Of a stretch of 37,024 nucleotides of DNA, positions 25,558 to 35,148 are shown piece by piece. This stretch comes from an uncultured Flavobacteriales bacterium (GTDB taxonomy: Bacteria > Bacteroidota > Bacteroidia > Flavobacteriales_D > Crocinitomicaceae). Location of the stretch: positions 1 through 37,024 of the forward strand of contig CAIOSO010000119.1 in assembly GCA_903860985.1 (NCBI GenBank), read 5' to 3'. Every line of letters starts with the position of its first letter. Within the stretch, counting starts at the first letter, position 1. The translations under genes were made by a program, and so were the position numbers. The notes beneath the pieces are model-generated. The model was not told where the DNA came from. It ran no database searches and was given only the letters and a program-made list of their open reading frames with translations.

Positions 25558-28500
25558 TTATTCTTTCACGAATTGTTTCACAACGGCTTTATTATCTTGG
25601 TATAGTCCAAGGTAATAAGTTCCCGCAGCTAGTTTTCTACTCATCTCAATGGTTTGCTTTACCTTACCGTCTTTCGCTGTCAATTGAAAAGAGCTCACAA
25701 GTTGTCCGAAAATATTGAATAATTTCCCTTCAATCGTTGTCCCAACTACACCATCTACTTCCAATTCAAAAACCCCTTTGTTTGGATTCGGGTATAATTG
25801 AACCATCGAAAAACTTAATTCTTCCAGACCATCGGTTTTTACATCAACAACTGTGCTAGTGATACATCCATTTGCATCCTTGATGTAAACGGTATAAGTA
25901 GCAATAGATAAACCAGAGAACAAAGAACCTGAAAAATAATTCGTTCCGTCAATACTATAAGTGTATGGAAGATTCCCTCCAGCTCCCGTAACCGTAATTG
26001 TTCCATTTGAACCATTGGAAAGAGTAGTTGCACAAGAAATAGTTAATGGAGCAGGTTCAGTTACAGTGGTTGTAAATGTTTGCTGACAACCATTCGCATC
26101 TTTTACGGTAACCGTATAGGTTCCTGCTGAAAGTCCATTAAATGTATTGCTGGACACAAATGTCGTTCCGTTAATGCTATAGGTCAATGGGGCTGATCCA
26201 CCTGAAGCACTTACGAAAATTTGTCCGTTGTTTAATCCAGTACAAGAAATCATCGTTGGAACAGCGTTAACACCTATCGCAGCAGGTTCGGTAATCGTAA
26301 TGTTTGTTGTTCCCATGCACCCATTCGCATCTTGCGCATAAAGCGTGTAGGTTCCCGCCGCCAAATTACTGAATGTATTAGATGCTTGATAGCTAGTTCC
26401 ATTAATGGAATAACTATAGGATGCTTGTCCACCCGTTGCAGAAATTGTGATGGCCGCATTTGTATTCCCATGACAACTAATGTTCGTAATTTGGGTTGGA
26501 GTCGCTGTAATTGTCGCTGCTGATGGCAGGACAAAAGTACCAGTCCCAGAACATCCACCATTTTCTGTGATGGTGTAAGTATATGATCCTGGGGCAAGGT
26601 TTCCAAATACAGGAGAAGATTGAGCAGCTCCGTTATTTATTGAGTATGTATATGGAGCAGTTCCCCCTGTAGCTGTTAAGGTAACTTGTCCGTTGTTAGA
26701 TGTACACGTAGGAGCGAAATTTACGGTCCAATTTGCCGTGATTGCAGAACCACCTCCAACAATGACGTTAATAGTTTTTGAATCATTACAAATGTTGTCA
26801 TCTGGTGAAGTGCCATTAACTGTTGTGGAAGATATACTTACAGAATTACTTCCATTAACAAGTCCAGTTACTGTGATAAAAACCGTATCCATCGCACCGA
26901 CACTTGTTAATTGATTGGATGTATAATTGACAGAAGTAACAGCGCCGGTTCCAACTTGCCATGTTAAAACACCAGAAGTGATGGAGGTGCTACCTGTTTG
27001 TTGAACAATGACACCCACTTGAGTGGAAGACCCACAAGCCGCTCCAGTTCCTGGAACAAATACGGCAGAAATAGCAGCGTCTATAGCGTCTGGATTCATT
27101 CGAATAGCACTGACATTAGTTTTGGTTTGTGAGTTTTGGTAATCACCGGAGTAATAAAAGGTCACACCGTCAAAATCATCAATTGACATATGATGGTAAT
27201 CTCCCCATCGCGTATCTCCCGTTTTGGAAGAAGTTCCAGCAATAATTGTTGTTTCTGGCATGGTCATTTGTCCAAGTGGGTCACATGGTTTTCTACCGGT
27301 CATTTTGATAGATGGATAATCACCTGCGTTGTTGCTAGATGTTGAATAAGCCATGATGATGTTACCATATTTATCGATGTTAATCGCAGGCATCCAACGA
27401 CTTGTTCCAGTTCCAGGTGCATATGTTCCTTCTTGGTAATTCACCCATGTTGCTGTAGTTACATTTGAAGCACGTCGTAATTCAACCCAGCGAATTCCTG
27501 CTCGGTCAGCACCGTCCACATCTGTTGCTAAAGCAGCTAGGATTGTTTGATGATCGTCAAATACGCGCATTGGTGCTTTTTGCATAACCGGTTCTCGAAG
27601 TGGATCCAAGGTAATAGTTGTTCCAGGTTGTTTAATACATGCAAAACTGGTCAACCCGCAAAGTTTCGAATCGATTTCCGCGATGGAAACATCTTGAATT
27701 TTTGTTGATGTAGCAGTATTTGCTGTCCAGTTTATATTCATTTCCCATAATTCTAGCCAATCGTTCGTTCCACTATCTGGTGAACCATTTGAATGAGATT
27801 CATCATCTCTGTGTCGAATAAACAAAGGTTTCATTCCTGCAGGCGCAGCATTATCTCCTTCTAAATCTACAGGAGTAATTGATTGAAATCCAAATCCATT
27901 TAGGGTGTAACCAATCGTTGTTTTAATGAAAGGCGAAGTGGCGCCAGTCAACATAGCACTAATTTTCATAGCGTAAATACTTGGCGCTCCACCTTGATTT
28001 GTACTTGCTACAAATGCATCAGATGCGTCACAGAATGCATACTTTGGATAATCCGGAAACGCAGTACAAGTGAAAGAATAGGTGTAATATGCACCTTGTG
28101 GATTACTCGTTTGAGAAACGTGAATCATTAATTTGTTTCCAGAACTCGAAAATTCTGTTAAAAACCAACGTCTAGCCGGTTTGTAATATAAGACAATCGG
28201 GTCTCCTAATCCAGCTACACCTCCTAATCCTTGCATCGTTGCTGAACTCTGAATGGTCGCTCCAGTTGCTTTGTTGAAAATTCGGTAAACAGCACCACCA
28301 CTAGAATTGGTGGATTCAATTACCACATTGCTATCTGCATCTAAGGTTGGGTCAGGGGGTGATAAATTGGTTCCCAGTCCTTGAAATGCCCACAAAACAG
28401 TTGCTGAAGGAGTTTTTTCTGTTGCTTCATGTTGTTGCCACACCCAATCTGGATTGTGCGTGTTTGATTGATCTACTTCTAATAGTTCTTTTCCTTTAAA

Positions 28501-28662
28501 GTTTGGTTTAATAACTTGTTGGTGTGGTGTTACCTGATTTGGATTGGCAGGTACCAAATGGGAGATGGTAGGTGTGAAGTATCCAAGAAATTGAGAATCT
28601 TGCGCATAAGAGAAGATTGTTAACAAGGAAAATAAACCTAGATGGAGTAATTTTGTTTTCAT
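25558..28662 (-). CDS. SprB-repeat protein with T9SS type A sorting domain
   Basis: The 1034-residue protein has a signal peptide (about 1-20, LLHLGLFSLLTIFSYA). Residues about 80-540 form a large beta-rich exported domain seen in Bacteroidota exoproteins, with no recognised catalytic motif. A CARDB-like module follows. Four SprB-type repeats of about 75 residues then run from about 635 to 945, each with the core (Y/T)YSINGT, a later G-T-Y-T segment, and D-x-N-G-C (AGTYTLYAQDANGCMGT, AGTYTVTVKDANGCQQT, IATYTVYIKDANGCITS). SprB is the gliding adhesin of Flavobacterium, but four repeats are far fewer than in true SprB, so surface adhesion is only inferred. The last about 80 residues (from VQLYPNPNKG, near 954) are the T9SS sorting domain. 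Confidence 0.9.
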   Translation of the reverse strand: MKTKLLHLGLFSLLTIFSYAQDSQFLGYFTPTISHLVPANPNQVTPHQQVIKPNFKGKELLEVDQSNTHNPDWVWQQHEATEKTPSATVLWAFQGLGTNLSPPDPTLDADSNVVIESTNSSGGAVYRIFNKATGATIQSSATMQGLGGVAGLGDPIVLYYKPARRWFLTEFSSSGNKLMIHVSQTSNPQGAYYTYSFTCTAFPDYPKYAFCDASDAFVASTNQGGAPSIYAMKISAMLTGATSPFIKTTIGYTLNGFGFQSITPVDLEGDNAAPAGMKPLFIRHRDDESHSNGSPDSGTNDWLELWEMNINWTANTATSTKIQDVSIAEIDSKLCGLTSFACIKQPGTTITLDPLREPVMQKAPMRVFDDHQTILAALATDVDGADRAGIRWVELRRASNVTTATWVNYQEGTYAPGTGTSRWMPAINIDKYGNIIMAYSTSSNNAGDYPSIKMTGRKPCDPLGQMTMPETTIIAGTSSKTGDTRWGDYHHMSIDDFDGVTFYYSGDYQNSQTKTNVSAIRMNPDAIDAAISAVFVPGTGAACGSSTQVGVIVQQTGSTSITSGVLTWQVGTGAVTSVNYTSNQLTSVGAMDTVFITVTGLVNGSNSVSISSTTVNGTSPDDNICNDSKTINVIVGGGSAITANWTVNFAPTCTSNNGQVTLTATGGTAPYTYSINNGAAQSSPVFGNLAPGSYTYTITENGGCSGTGTFVLPSAATITATPTQITNISCHGNTNAAITISATGGQASYSYSINGTSYQASNTFSNLAAGTYTLYAQDANGCMGTTNITITEPAAIGVNAVPTMISCTGLNNGQIFVSASGGSAPLTYSINGTTFVSSNTFNGLSAGTYTVTVKDANGCQQTFTTTVTEPAPLTISCATTLSNGSNGTITVTGAGGNLPYTYSIDGTNYFSGSLFSGLSIATYTVYIKDANGCITSTVVDVKTDGLEELSFSMVQLYPNPNKGVFELEVDGVVGTTIEGKLFNIFGQLVSSFQLTAKDGKVKQTIEMSRKLAAGTYYLGLYQDNKAVVKQFVKE

Positions 28663-28711
28663 AGTTTTTTTGGTTTTGAGGACTAAAAGTAAGACATTCT
28701 TTTCAATTAAC

Positions 28712-28719
28712 TATCTTCG
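28712..28719 (+). promoter_or_regulatory. possible -7 box of yaaA (TATCTTCG)
   Basis: TATCTTCG differs from TAnnTTTG by one base and lies 19 bases before the yaaA ATG. TAnnTTCG variants also occur upstream of mpl (33765-33772) and of the DUF1003 gene. Weak evidence on its own. Confidence 0.3.
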
Positions 28720-28738
28720 TAATCAAAAAGTAATTCTC

Positions 28739-29500
28739 ATGAAAATCATCTTGTCACCAGCAAAAAACCTAAATGAACAAGTGTGCGAAAATTATGGTTC
28801 TTTCTTCCCGCTTTTTGAAAAAGAAGCTAATCAATTAATGAAAGACCTAAAAAAGATGAAAAAGGTTGGGCTAAAAGAATTAATGGATATTTCAATGGAT
28901 TTAGCCGAGCAAAATTTCACGCGTAATAAAGAATGGAAAAAAGCTTCCCTTCATCCTGAAAAGGCCTTCCCTGCTGTTAGTGTATTTGACGGGGAGGTTT
29001 ATCGAGCTTTAAGTGTTACAACGTTAGGGTCTTCGAAAAATGAAGCTTTAAATAAGGATTTACGCATCCTTTCAGGTTTGTACGGTATTTTAAAGCCATT
29101 CGATTTAATCTATCCTTATCGCTTAGAAATGGGCACTAAATTTTCGCCCAAAACAGAGCAAAAGAACTTATATGAATTTTGGGGAGAAAAAGTCACCAAA
29201 GCATTAAAAAAAGAAATGGATAAAGACGAAGTCATCATCAATTTGGCTTCTACGGAATATTTTAAAGTCATTCGACAAAACCTTCTCAAAAACAGAGTAA
29301 TTACCCCGATTTTTAAAGAATTTAAAAACGGTCAATTTACGACTGTAATGATGTACGCAAAACATGCTCGTGGAGCCATGGCTCGTTACCTCATTGAAAA
29401 TCAACTTTCGGATATCGAAGAATTGAAGTTGTACAACGTAGATGGATATGGGTACAATGAGTTACAATCCACAAAAGACGAATGGGTATTTATTCGCTAA
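28739..29500 (+). CDS. yaaA: peroxide stress protein YaaA
   Basis: A 253-residue cytosolic protein of the YaaA (DUF328/UPF0246) family. In E. coli, YaaA limits free intracellular iron during hydrogen peroxide stress and so protects DNA. Visible family features are the N-terminal KIILSPAKNLNEQ, the conserved AFPAVSVFDGEVYRAL, RILSGLYGILKPFDLIYPYRLEMG, INLASTEYFKVI, and a C-terminal AKHARGAMARYLIEN. Length matches the family. I start at the ATG at 28739, since the in-frame extension to 28670 has no family counterpart. It is a single gene; its last 11 bases overlap tail to tail with the DUF2452 gene. Confidence 0.93.
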   Translation: MKIILSPAKNLNEQVCENYGSFFPLFEKEANQLMKDLKKMKKVGLKELMDISMDLAEQNFTRNKEWKKASLHPEKAFPAVSVFDGEVYRALSVTTLGSSKNEALNKDLRILSGLYGILKPFDLIYPYRLEMGTKFSPKTEQKNLYEFWGEKVTKALKKEMDKDEVIINLASTEYFKVIRQNLLKNRVITPIFKEFKNGQFTTVMMYAKHARGAMARYLIENQLSDIEELKLYNVDGYGYNELQSTKDEWVFIR

Positions 29501-29963
29501 ATGAAAAGTCTGGATTGCGGTCTAGAATATCCCAAGTATGATCTGCGAGTAATTTCACCGTAGCAATAAACGTTAAATCTTGACCGGATTGACCCCATTG
29601 TGTGGGTCCAACCAATGATAAGGCGTATTTCCCCGAGCTACGTTGGTATAAATGATAGGTGTGATTGATGAATGGTTCAAATCGCATTTCTGCTTGATAG
29701 ATGAAATGGGAAATTTCTTTTCGTTCATTCAATTTTTTTGCTTGCGATGCCAATAATTGCATTTGTTCATACAATTGAGAAAGTTGCATATCGGTTTGGT
29801 GCTCCATGGCACTCACAGCGCGACCTTTGATTTTTCCTTGGTCCTCCGGTTTGATAATGGCTGATCCGGCGTGATGCGCGTATTCTAACGAATGTGGATT
29901 TTCCGTGATCTTATCTGGATCAATGGGATTAATAAATGCTTTTTTTCCTTCAGATTGACTCAC
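29490..29963 (-). CDS. DUF2452 family protein
   Basis: A 157-residue cytosolic protein. The segment NPIDPDKITENPHSLEYAHH followed by AGSAIIKPEDQGKIKGRA is the DUF2452 signature. The middle is helical (MQLSQLYEQMQLLASQAKKL) and the C-terminal part (FEPFINHTYHLYQRSSGKYAL) is followed by WGQSGQDLTFIATVKLLADHTW. Function is unknown. Translation starts at a GTG (29963) inside the stop of the upstream flavoprotein gene (GTGA overlap, four bases), so the two are coupled. The stop lies inside the 3' end of convergent yaaA. No signal peptide. Confidence 0.85.
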   Translation of the reverse strand: MSQSEGKKAFINPIDPDKITENPHSLEYAHHAGSAIIKPEDQGKIKGRAVSAMEHQTDMQLSQLYEQMQLLASQAKKLNERKEISHFIYQAEMRFEPFINHTYHLYQRSSGKYALSLVGPTQWGQSGQDLTFIATVKLLADHTWDILDRNPDFSFSE

Positions 29964-31084
29964 GAAAATATTTTTGACAGTTGCTTACCAACAGATGCGC
30001 CTATGGCAACACCCATTCCTCCCATACGAACACCAAAAGCTATGTTTTTGTTCGTTTTTTGGATGATTGGTTTTTTTTCACTTCCAACTGCCATGATTCC
30101 TGACCAAGAATAATCAATTTCAAGGGGTGTATTTGGAAGGATTAATTCATGTAGATACTGCTTTAATTTTTCTTGAATCACTAAGGTAGTCTCAAATTCA
30201 GTACTCGTTTCTCCTGCAAAATCTAAATTCCTTCCACCGCCAAATAAGATTCGATTTCCTACATTGCGAAAGTAATAATATCCAGATTCCATATGAAAAG
30301 TTCCCTTTACAGCAAGATTTGCAATGGGTTTGGTTACCAAAACTTGAGCACGAGCTGCTTGAATATCATCGAGGTAGTCTTTCGCAAAGGCATTGGTGCA
30401 AACCATGAGCTTTGCGCTTTGAAGCGGACCCATGGAGGTGTGAATTTCGACACCGGAATCAAAAGACTCAAACGACACAACCTCTACTCCAAACAGAAAA
30501 TGGATTCCTTCGTTCGTGCATGATCGATGCAATTCCTCGATCAATTTCCCCGTGTGAATGGCTCCTTCTAAGCGATTATGGTATGCCGTTTTGACACCGT
30601 GAAAACCGGCGTCCAATATTTTTGTTTTGTCCTCCGAATAAACGCTTGTTTCGCCCGAAATCTCGAAAAGTTTTTCATTTAAATAAGCAAGGAAATCGGG
30701 AGTCAAGGTGTCTTCATCTTCACGGATGATGTCCCATGAACCGCATGCTTCGTATTGAATGCTTGTTGGATCAACGAGCGAAAACAATTCCGTAAGTCCT
30801 TCCAAGCGCATCGCTACCGTTTCCCATACGGCATGTTTTTTCATTTTAGCGAAATCATCTTTTAGTTCTGTTGGACTTCCAAAACAGGCGAATCCCGCAT
30901 TTTTGGTGCTTGCACCGGTGGGTAAATATCCACGTTCGAGAATGATGATTTTCGCGCTTGGATTTGCTTTTCTGAGGTGCAATGCAGTACTCATCCCCAC
31001 GATTCCAGCACCAATGATGGTAAAATCAATTCCATCGGTGTAAATGGAACGTTCCCAGAAACTTAACTTGGAAAAAGGAAGCAT
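29960..31084 (-). CDS. FAD-dependent oxidoreductase, DAO family
   Basis: The 374-residue protein has a Rossmann dinucleotide-binding start IDFTIIGAGIVGMSTALHL (G25-x-G27-x-x-G30) followed by ILERGYLPTGASTKNAGFA, the loop carried by glycine oxidase/D-amino-acid dehydrogenase relatives. The middle region (SGYYYFRNVGNRILFGGGRN) and the C-terminal FAD segment (IDYSWSGIMAVGSEKKPIIQ, then VRMGGMGVAIGASVGKQL) are complete. It probably oxidises an amine or amino acid, but the substrate is not predictable. No signal peptide or membrane helix. It is followed by, and coupled with, the DUF2452 gene, and has a -7 box at 31125-31132. Confidence 0.9.
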   Translation of the reverse strand: MLPFSKLSFWERSIYTDGIDFTIIGAGIVGMSTALHLRKANPSAKIIILERGYLPTGASTKNAGFACFGSPTELKDDFAKMKKHAVWETVAMRLEGLTELFSLVDPTSIQYEACGSWDIIREDEDTLTPDFLAYLNEKLFEISGETSVYSEDKTKILDAGFHGVKTAYHNRLEGAIHTGKLIEELHRSCTNEGIHFLFGVEVVSFESFDSGVEIHTSMGPLQSAKLMVCTNAFAKDYLDDIQAARAQVLVTKPIANLAVKGTFHMESGYYYFRNVGNRILFGGGRNLDFAGETSTEFETTLVIQEKLKQYLHELILPNTPLEIDYSWSGIMAVGSEKKPIIQKTNKNIAFGVRMGGMGVAIGASVGKQLSKIFS

Positions 31085-31124
31085 TTTTTTAAGTCGTTAA
31101 TTTTTAGCAAATTTGTCTTTGAAA

Positions 31125-31132
31125 CAAATGTA
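31125..31132 (-). promoter_or_regulatory. -7 promoter box of the DAO gene (TACATTTG)
   Basis: On the minus strand TACATTTG matches TAnnTTTG, 40 bases before the ATG at 31084. No TTG at -33 spacing was found. This 91-base gap is shared with the divergent gene at 31176. Confidence 0.45.
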
Positions 31133-31175
31133 GGATTTTACGTTGACTCTATGATTTGTTTTCAAAGTTACAGCT

Positions 31176-33704
31176 ATGAGTAGATTCTTTATTTTTCTTT
31201 TGTTTTTAGGTTTTCAATCAATGGTGATTGGACAAACTCCGGTGCTTGTTGCATTAGAAGGAACCGTTCAAGATTTTGTTACTGGGAAAAAATTATTTGG
31301 TGCAACGGTTAATGTCATTCAAAATGGCGTTTCTGTTTCTCGTGTAGTTTCCGATAATAAAGGATATTATTATGTATCTGCGAAGGTTAATCCAAGCCAG
31401 ATTATGGCGCTTGTTATTGCGAATCCAGGCTATATGACGAAAAAAATGTCCTTTGACTTAAAAACGATTGAGCCAAAAACAAATGGGACAAACGGCGTAA
31501 AGTTAATCGATCAACTTCCACTGCAATTATATGTGATTCGTCCCAATGTTGATTTAAATTTCACGAAGGAAACCTATGCAGAAAAGTTTGTCTGGGACCA
31601 AGCAATTTACAAAGCGATTCCAGATGCTCAGGTAAAAGCTGAGATGGATAAAAAAGTGAAAGATTTATATAAAATTGCCCGTGATAAAGAAAAAACCATT
31701 GCTTATGTAGCCTCAGCAGACCTAGCGGTAAGTACCAAAGAATATGAGAAAGCAATTCTTTTTTACGATTCAGCTTTGGTAGTTTCTCCATTGGATGAGA
31801 ACATCACTCAAAAAAGAAAATCCGTTCAAACAATTATTGAAATCAACGAAAACGAAGCAAAACGCAAAAAAGAATTTGATAAACTAAAATCGGAAGGGGA
31901 TATTGCTTTTACGGCGAATAATTGGAAGTTGGCTGAGCAGAAATACAAATTGGCGGATCAACAAATCCCAAAAGACCCCTACATCGCTGCGAAGTTGGCA
32001 AAGATCTCCGAAAACATCTCGAATGAAGCAAAATACGCAGCGAACAAAACGCAATATGATAAAACCATGCAAACAGCAAATACCCTATTTGCAGGAAAAA
32101 AATACGATGAGGCATTGGTGAAATACAATGAGGCACTGAAGCTTCAACCGAACGAAAAGGAAAAAATCGAAGCGGAAATCAATAAAATCAAAGCCATTCA
32201 AGGGGATGCAAAAACGGAAGTTGAAGTAAAGCAGCAATTAAAATCTGCTAACGATTTGTACAGTCAAAAGAAATATGATCTTTCCATCGATATGTACAAA
32301 AAGGCAGAGGGAAGCATCGCGAAGTTCAAAAAACAAAGCTTAATTGATCAGTACTCAAAAGAGCTTCAAAATGGCATGAAGAAAGTAACAGATTGGAAAA
32401 ATTCGCAAGAGCAAATTTACAAGGATCAACTTGCGAAGGCCAATGAAAACTTTTCGAAAGGACTCCAATTTTATCCGGTAGCGAAGAATATTTTGAATTC
32501 AGACCCGATGAAAAGTCGTCAAAATGAACCATCTGTTATTGAGTTAAAAGACAAAATCACCAAAATGGAAGCGTACTACGCGCAACGAAAGGCAGCATAT
32601 CTGACGGTAAAGGCAAAAAACAATGCACAAGCATTGAAGGAATTGAAAGCGGTACAACTTTTGGCATCGACAAATGCTCGCTCTTTGCCAGTAACGGAGT
32701 TAAGTCAACTTCAAAAAAGCATCGATTCCTTGACGACTCTTACTACACCAGTGGTAGTGAAAACGAGTCCGGGGGTGAGGGAAGATGTGATTGTTGGAAC
32801 GCAATTAAAGGCACCAGGGGAACGCACTAACGGAACTCCAGAACAGGCATTTAATGATTTGAATAAAACAGCTCAACAAAAAGCTGAACGACCACAAGAG
32901 CAAATTCAGGAAATTAAGAATGTGTTTGATTATCAAAATCATTTTAATGAAACAATGAGCGCTGTTCAACAAGAATCTACAGATCAAAACATGGAGGCTT
33001 TTAAATCTGAACAGACCATGATTGAACGTAAAAATCAGGAGGGTTCGGATCAACGCCAAATGGAATTGCAAAAGGAGTTGCAAAAAAATGAAGTGGCGGT
33101 GACAACGCGCAATCAAACACAAGAAGAAAAACAAAATCAAAACGCCGAGAATATAAGTGTGTGGAAGGATGCAAAGGATGTCTCTAACGCCAATGTGCAG
33201 AAAGCAGCGGATAATTTACAGGAATCGGAGTTATCTCGTTCCAATCGCTTGTCGAATGAAGAGTCCATGCGTGCAGACAAATTGAAAGCGCAAGAAGAAA
33301 AGGATTTGACAGCACAAGAGAAAATGAAAACGAATTACGAGGTTTCGGTGACTAAACGCGATGTAGAGAATGCATCGAACCAAGATCAACAATATGAGCA
33401 AATTGAAAAAATCGCCTCATCCAAATTGGAATTAACAAATGCGCCAAATAACTTGAAGGACGAAGACGGTGTGTTGTTTCCAAAAAATACAATGACGGAA
33501 CGAACCTATACGGTTAAAAACGGACAAGGATTTGTGACCACGGTGATTGTGCGTCGGGTAGTAGTTGATAAAAACGGCTATGGAGTTGTTTTCGAGCAAA
33601 CAACGAAGGAAGATGGTGTCAATACCTTTACGCGTAATGAACAAGTAATTACGGATTACATTTGGTTCAATGAGTCCACAGGGGCAAATGTGATTGAAAA
33701 GTAA
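31176..33704 (+). CDS. secreted CRD-TPR-coiled-coil protein
   Basis: The 842-residue protein has a signal peptide (about 1-19, FFIFLLFLGFQSMVIGQ). A carboxypeptidase-regulatory-like domain follows (about 26-115, LEGTVQDFVTGKKLFGATVN). TPR-like helical repeats run over about 180-400 (YEKAILFYDSALVVSPLDE, NWKLAEQKYKLADQQIPKDP, YDEALVKYNEALKLQPNEKE, YDLSIDMYKKAEGSIAKF). A long, highly charged Q/E/K/N-rich region (about 550-770) is probably coiled coil, and a compact beta-rich end (from about 775, VLFPKNTMTERTYTVKNG) closes the protein. There is no OmpA or T9SS sorting domain. The end domain resembles tails of other Bacteroidota TPR proteins, from memory. A periplasmic scaffold role is inferred from domain type only. 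Confidence 0.75.
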   Translation: MSRFFIFLLFLGFQSMVIGQTPVLVALEGTVQDFVTGKKLFGATVNVIQNGVSVSRVVSDNKGYYYVSAKVNPSQIMALVIANPGYMTKKMSFDLKTIEPKTNGTNGVKLIDQLPLQLYVIRPNVDLNFTKETYAEKFVWDQAIYKAIPDAQVKAEMDKKVKDLYKIARDKEKTIAYVASADLAVSTKEYEKAILFYDSALVVSPLDENITQKRKSVQTIIEINENEAKRKKEFDKLKSEGDIAFTANNWKLAEQKYKLADQQIPKDPYIAAKLAKISENISNEAKYAANKTQYDKTMQTANTLFAGKKYDEALVKYNEALKLQPNEKEKIEAEINKIKAIQGDAKTEVEVKQQLKSANDLYSQKKYDLSIDMYKKAEGSIAKFKKQSLIDQYSKELQNGMKKVTDWKNSQEQIYKDQLAKANENFSKGLQFYPVAKNILNSDPMKSRQNEPSVIELKDKITKMEAYYAQRKAAYLTVKAKNNAQALKELKAVQLLASTNARSLPVTELSQLQKSIDSLTTLTTPVVVKTSPGVREDVIVGTQLKAPGERTNGTPEQAFNDLNKTAQQKAERPQEQIQEIKNVFDYQNHFNETMSAVQQESTDQNMEAFKSEQTMIERKNQEGSDQRQMELQKELQKNEVAVTTRNQTQEEKQNQNAENISVWKDAKDVSNANVQKAADNLQESELSRSNRLSNEESMRADKLKAQEEKDLTAQEKMKTNYEVSVTKRDVENASNQDQQYEQIEKIASSKLELTNAPNNLKDEDGVLFPKNTMTERTYTVKNGQGFVTTVIVRRVVVDKNGYGVVFEQTTKEDGVNTFTRNEQVITDYIWFNESTGANVIEK

Positions 33705-33786
33705 ATTCATATTCCGTTGTCAGTAACTATTCTGCCGCACAACTAAAATAATTGTCCATTCTTGTACTTTCGTTAAAAGTCAAGTA

Positions 33787-35148
33787 ATGAACGTACATTT
33801 TATCGCCATTGGCGGAAGCGCCATGCACAATTTAGCCATCGCACTCAATCGAAAAGGAATTCATGTGAGTGGTTCGGATGATGAAATTTTTGAGCCTTCT
33901 AGAACGCGTTTGGAGAAAGAAAGAATTTTACCGGCAAAAATTGGCTGGGATGTTGCGAATATCCACGCAGAATTAGATGCAGTTATCCTTGGAATGCATG
34001 CACGTGAGGATAATCCCGAATTGTTGAAAGCAAAGGAACTACAAATCCCTATGTACTCCTATCCAGAGTACTTGTATGAGCAAAGCAAAGATAAAATGCG
34101 CATTGTTATCGGTGGGAGTCATGGGAAAACAACGATCACTTCTATGCTATTGCATGCCATTAATAAACTAGGATTGAATGTCGACTTCATGGTTGGTGCG
34201 CAATTGGAAGGATACGATTGCATGGTGAAACTAACAAGCGATGCGAAATTCATGATTCTAGAAGGGGATGAATACTTGAGCTCACCTATCGATCGACGTC
34301 CAAAATTCCATTTGTATCGTCCAAATGTGGCTTTAATTAGCGGAATTGCATGGGACCACATTAATGTTTTTCCAACTTTTGAGAATTACACGAGTCAATT
34401 CGAAATCTTCTGTGATTTAATCGAGCCCAATGGAACCTTGATTTACAATACGGAGGACCCAGAAGTCCGCAAGCTTGGCGAACAAGCACGTGAAGGAATC
34501 ACATCGATTGCTTATCAAACACCAACATTCGAACCGACAGAAACAGGGACACTATTGCATTTCGAAGGACAATCTTTTCCATTGTTGATATTCGGACCGC
34601 ACAACTTGCAAAATTTAATGGGCGCGATGCATTTGGCGAAGTCCATCGGGATTGAATATACCGACTTCCTAAAATCGATGTCTGATTTTACGGGTGCTGG
34701 AAAACGCTTACAAAAAGTAATTGAGCGTCCTGATTTCGTCATGTTTAAGGATTTTGCCCATTCTCCATCGAAATTAAAAGCAACGACGGCCGCGGTGAAA
34801 CACCAATACCCGAATCGAAAAGTAGTAGCATGTATGGAATTACATACCTTTTCCTCGTTAAAAAAGGAATTCTTACCACATTATGAAGGCGCCATGATTG
34901 CAGCGGATGAAGCCTTGGTGTATTTCAATCCAGAGGTTGTTCATCACAAGAAATTAGAACCGATTTCCATCCAACAGGTGTCCGATGGATTCGGTGGATC
35001 TGTTGACGTCAAAGATAAAACAGCGGATGTTTTAGCGTTTATCCGTTCACAGAGTTGGAACAACGCTGTGCTTCTAATGATGTCTTCAGGAAACTTTGAT
35101 GGAATCGATTACGATCAACTAGGAGAAGATTTATGCGCCACATTGTAA
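33787..35148 (+). CDS. mpl: Mpl murein tripeptide ligase (UDP-MurNAc:tripeptide)
   Basis: The 453-residue Mur-ligase-family enzyme joins recycled murein tripeptide (L-Ala-gamma-D-Glu-meso-DAP) to UDP-MurNAc, feeding cell-wall fragments back to synthesis. The N-terminal Rossmann start HFIAIGGSAMHNLAIALNR is the Mpl/MurC type. The ATP loop is GGSHGKTT (K114), followed by LEGDEYLSSPIDRRPKFHLY and the catalytic-region motif FGPHNLQNLMGAM. The third domain contains GKRLQKV and FKDFAHSPSKLKATTAAVK, with the substrate-recognition end typical of Mpl rather than MurC. Many Bacteroidota annotate it as peptidoglycan synthetase. Its last 16 bases overlap the start of a class D beta-lactamase gene. A TACTTTCG variant -7 box is at 33765-33772. 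Confidence 0.92.
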   Translation: MNVHFIAIGGSAMHNLAIALNRKGIHVSGSDDEIFEPSRTRLEKERILPAKIGWDVANIHAELDAVILGMHAREDNPELLKAKELQIPMYSYPEYLYEQSKDKMRIVIGGSHGKTTITSMLLHAINKLGLNVDFMVGAQLEGYDCMVKLTSDAKFMILEGDEYLSSPIDRRPKFHLYRPNVALISGIAWDHINVFPTFENYTSQFEIFCDLIEPNGTLIYNTEDPEVRKLGEQAREGITSIAYQTPTFEPTETGTLLHFEGQSFPLLIFGPHNLQNLMGAMHLAKSIGIEYTDFLKSMSDFTGAGKRLQKVIERPDFVMFKDFAHSPSKLKATTAAVKHQYPNRKVVACMELHTFSSLKKEFLPHYEGAMIAADEALVYFNPEVVHHKKLEPISIQQVSDGFGGSVDVKDKTADVLAFIRSQSWNNAVLLMMSSGNFDGIDYDQLGEDLCATL

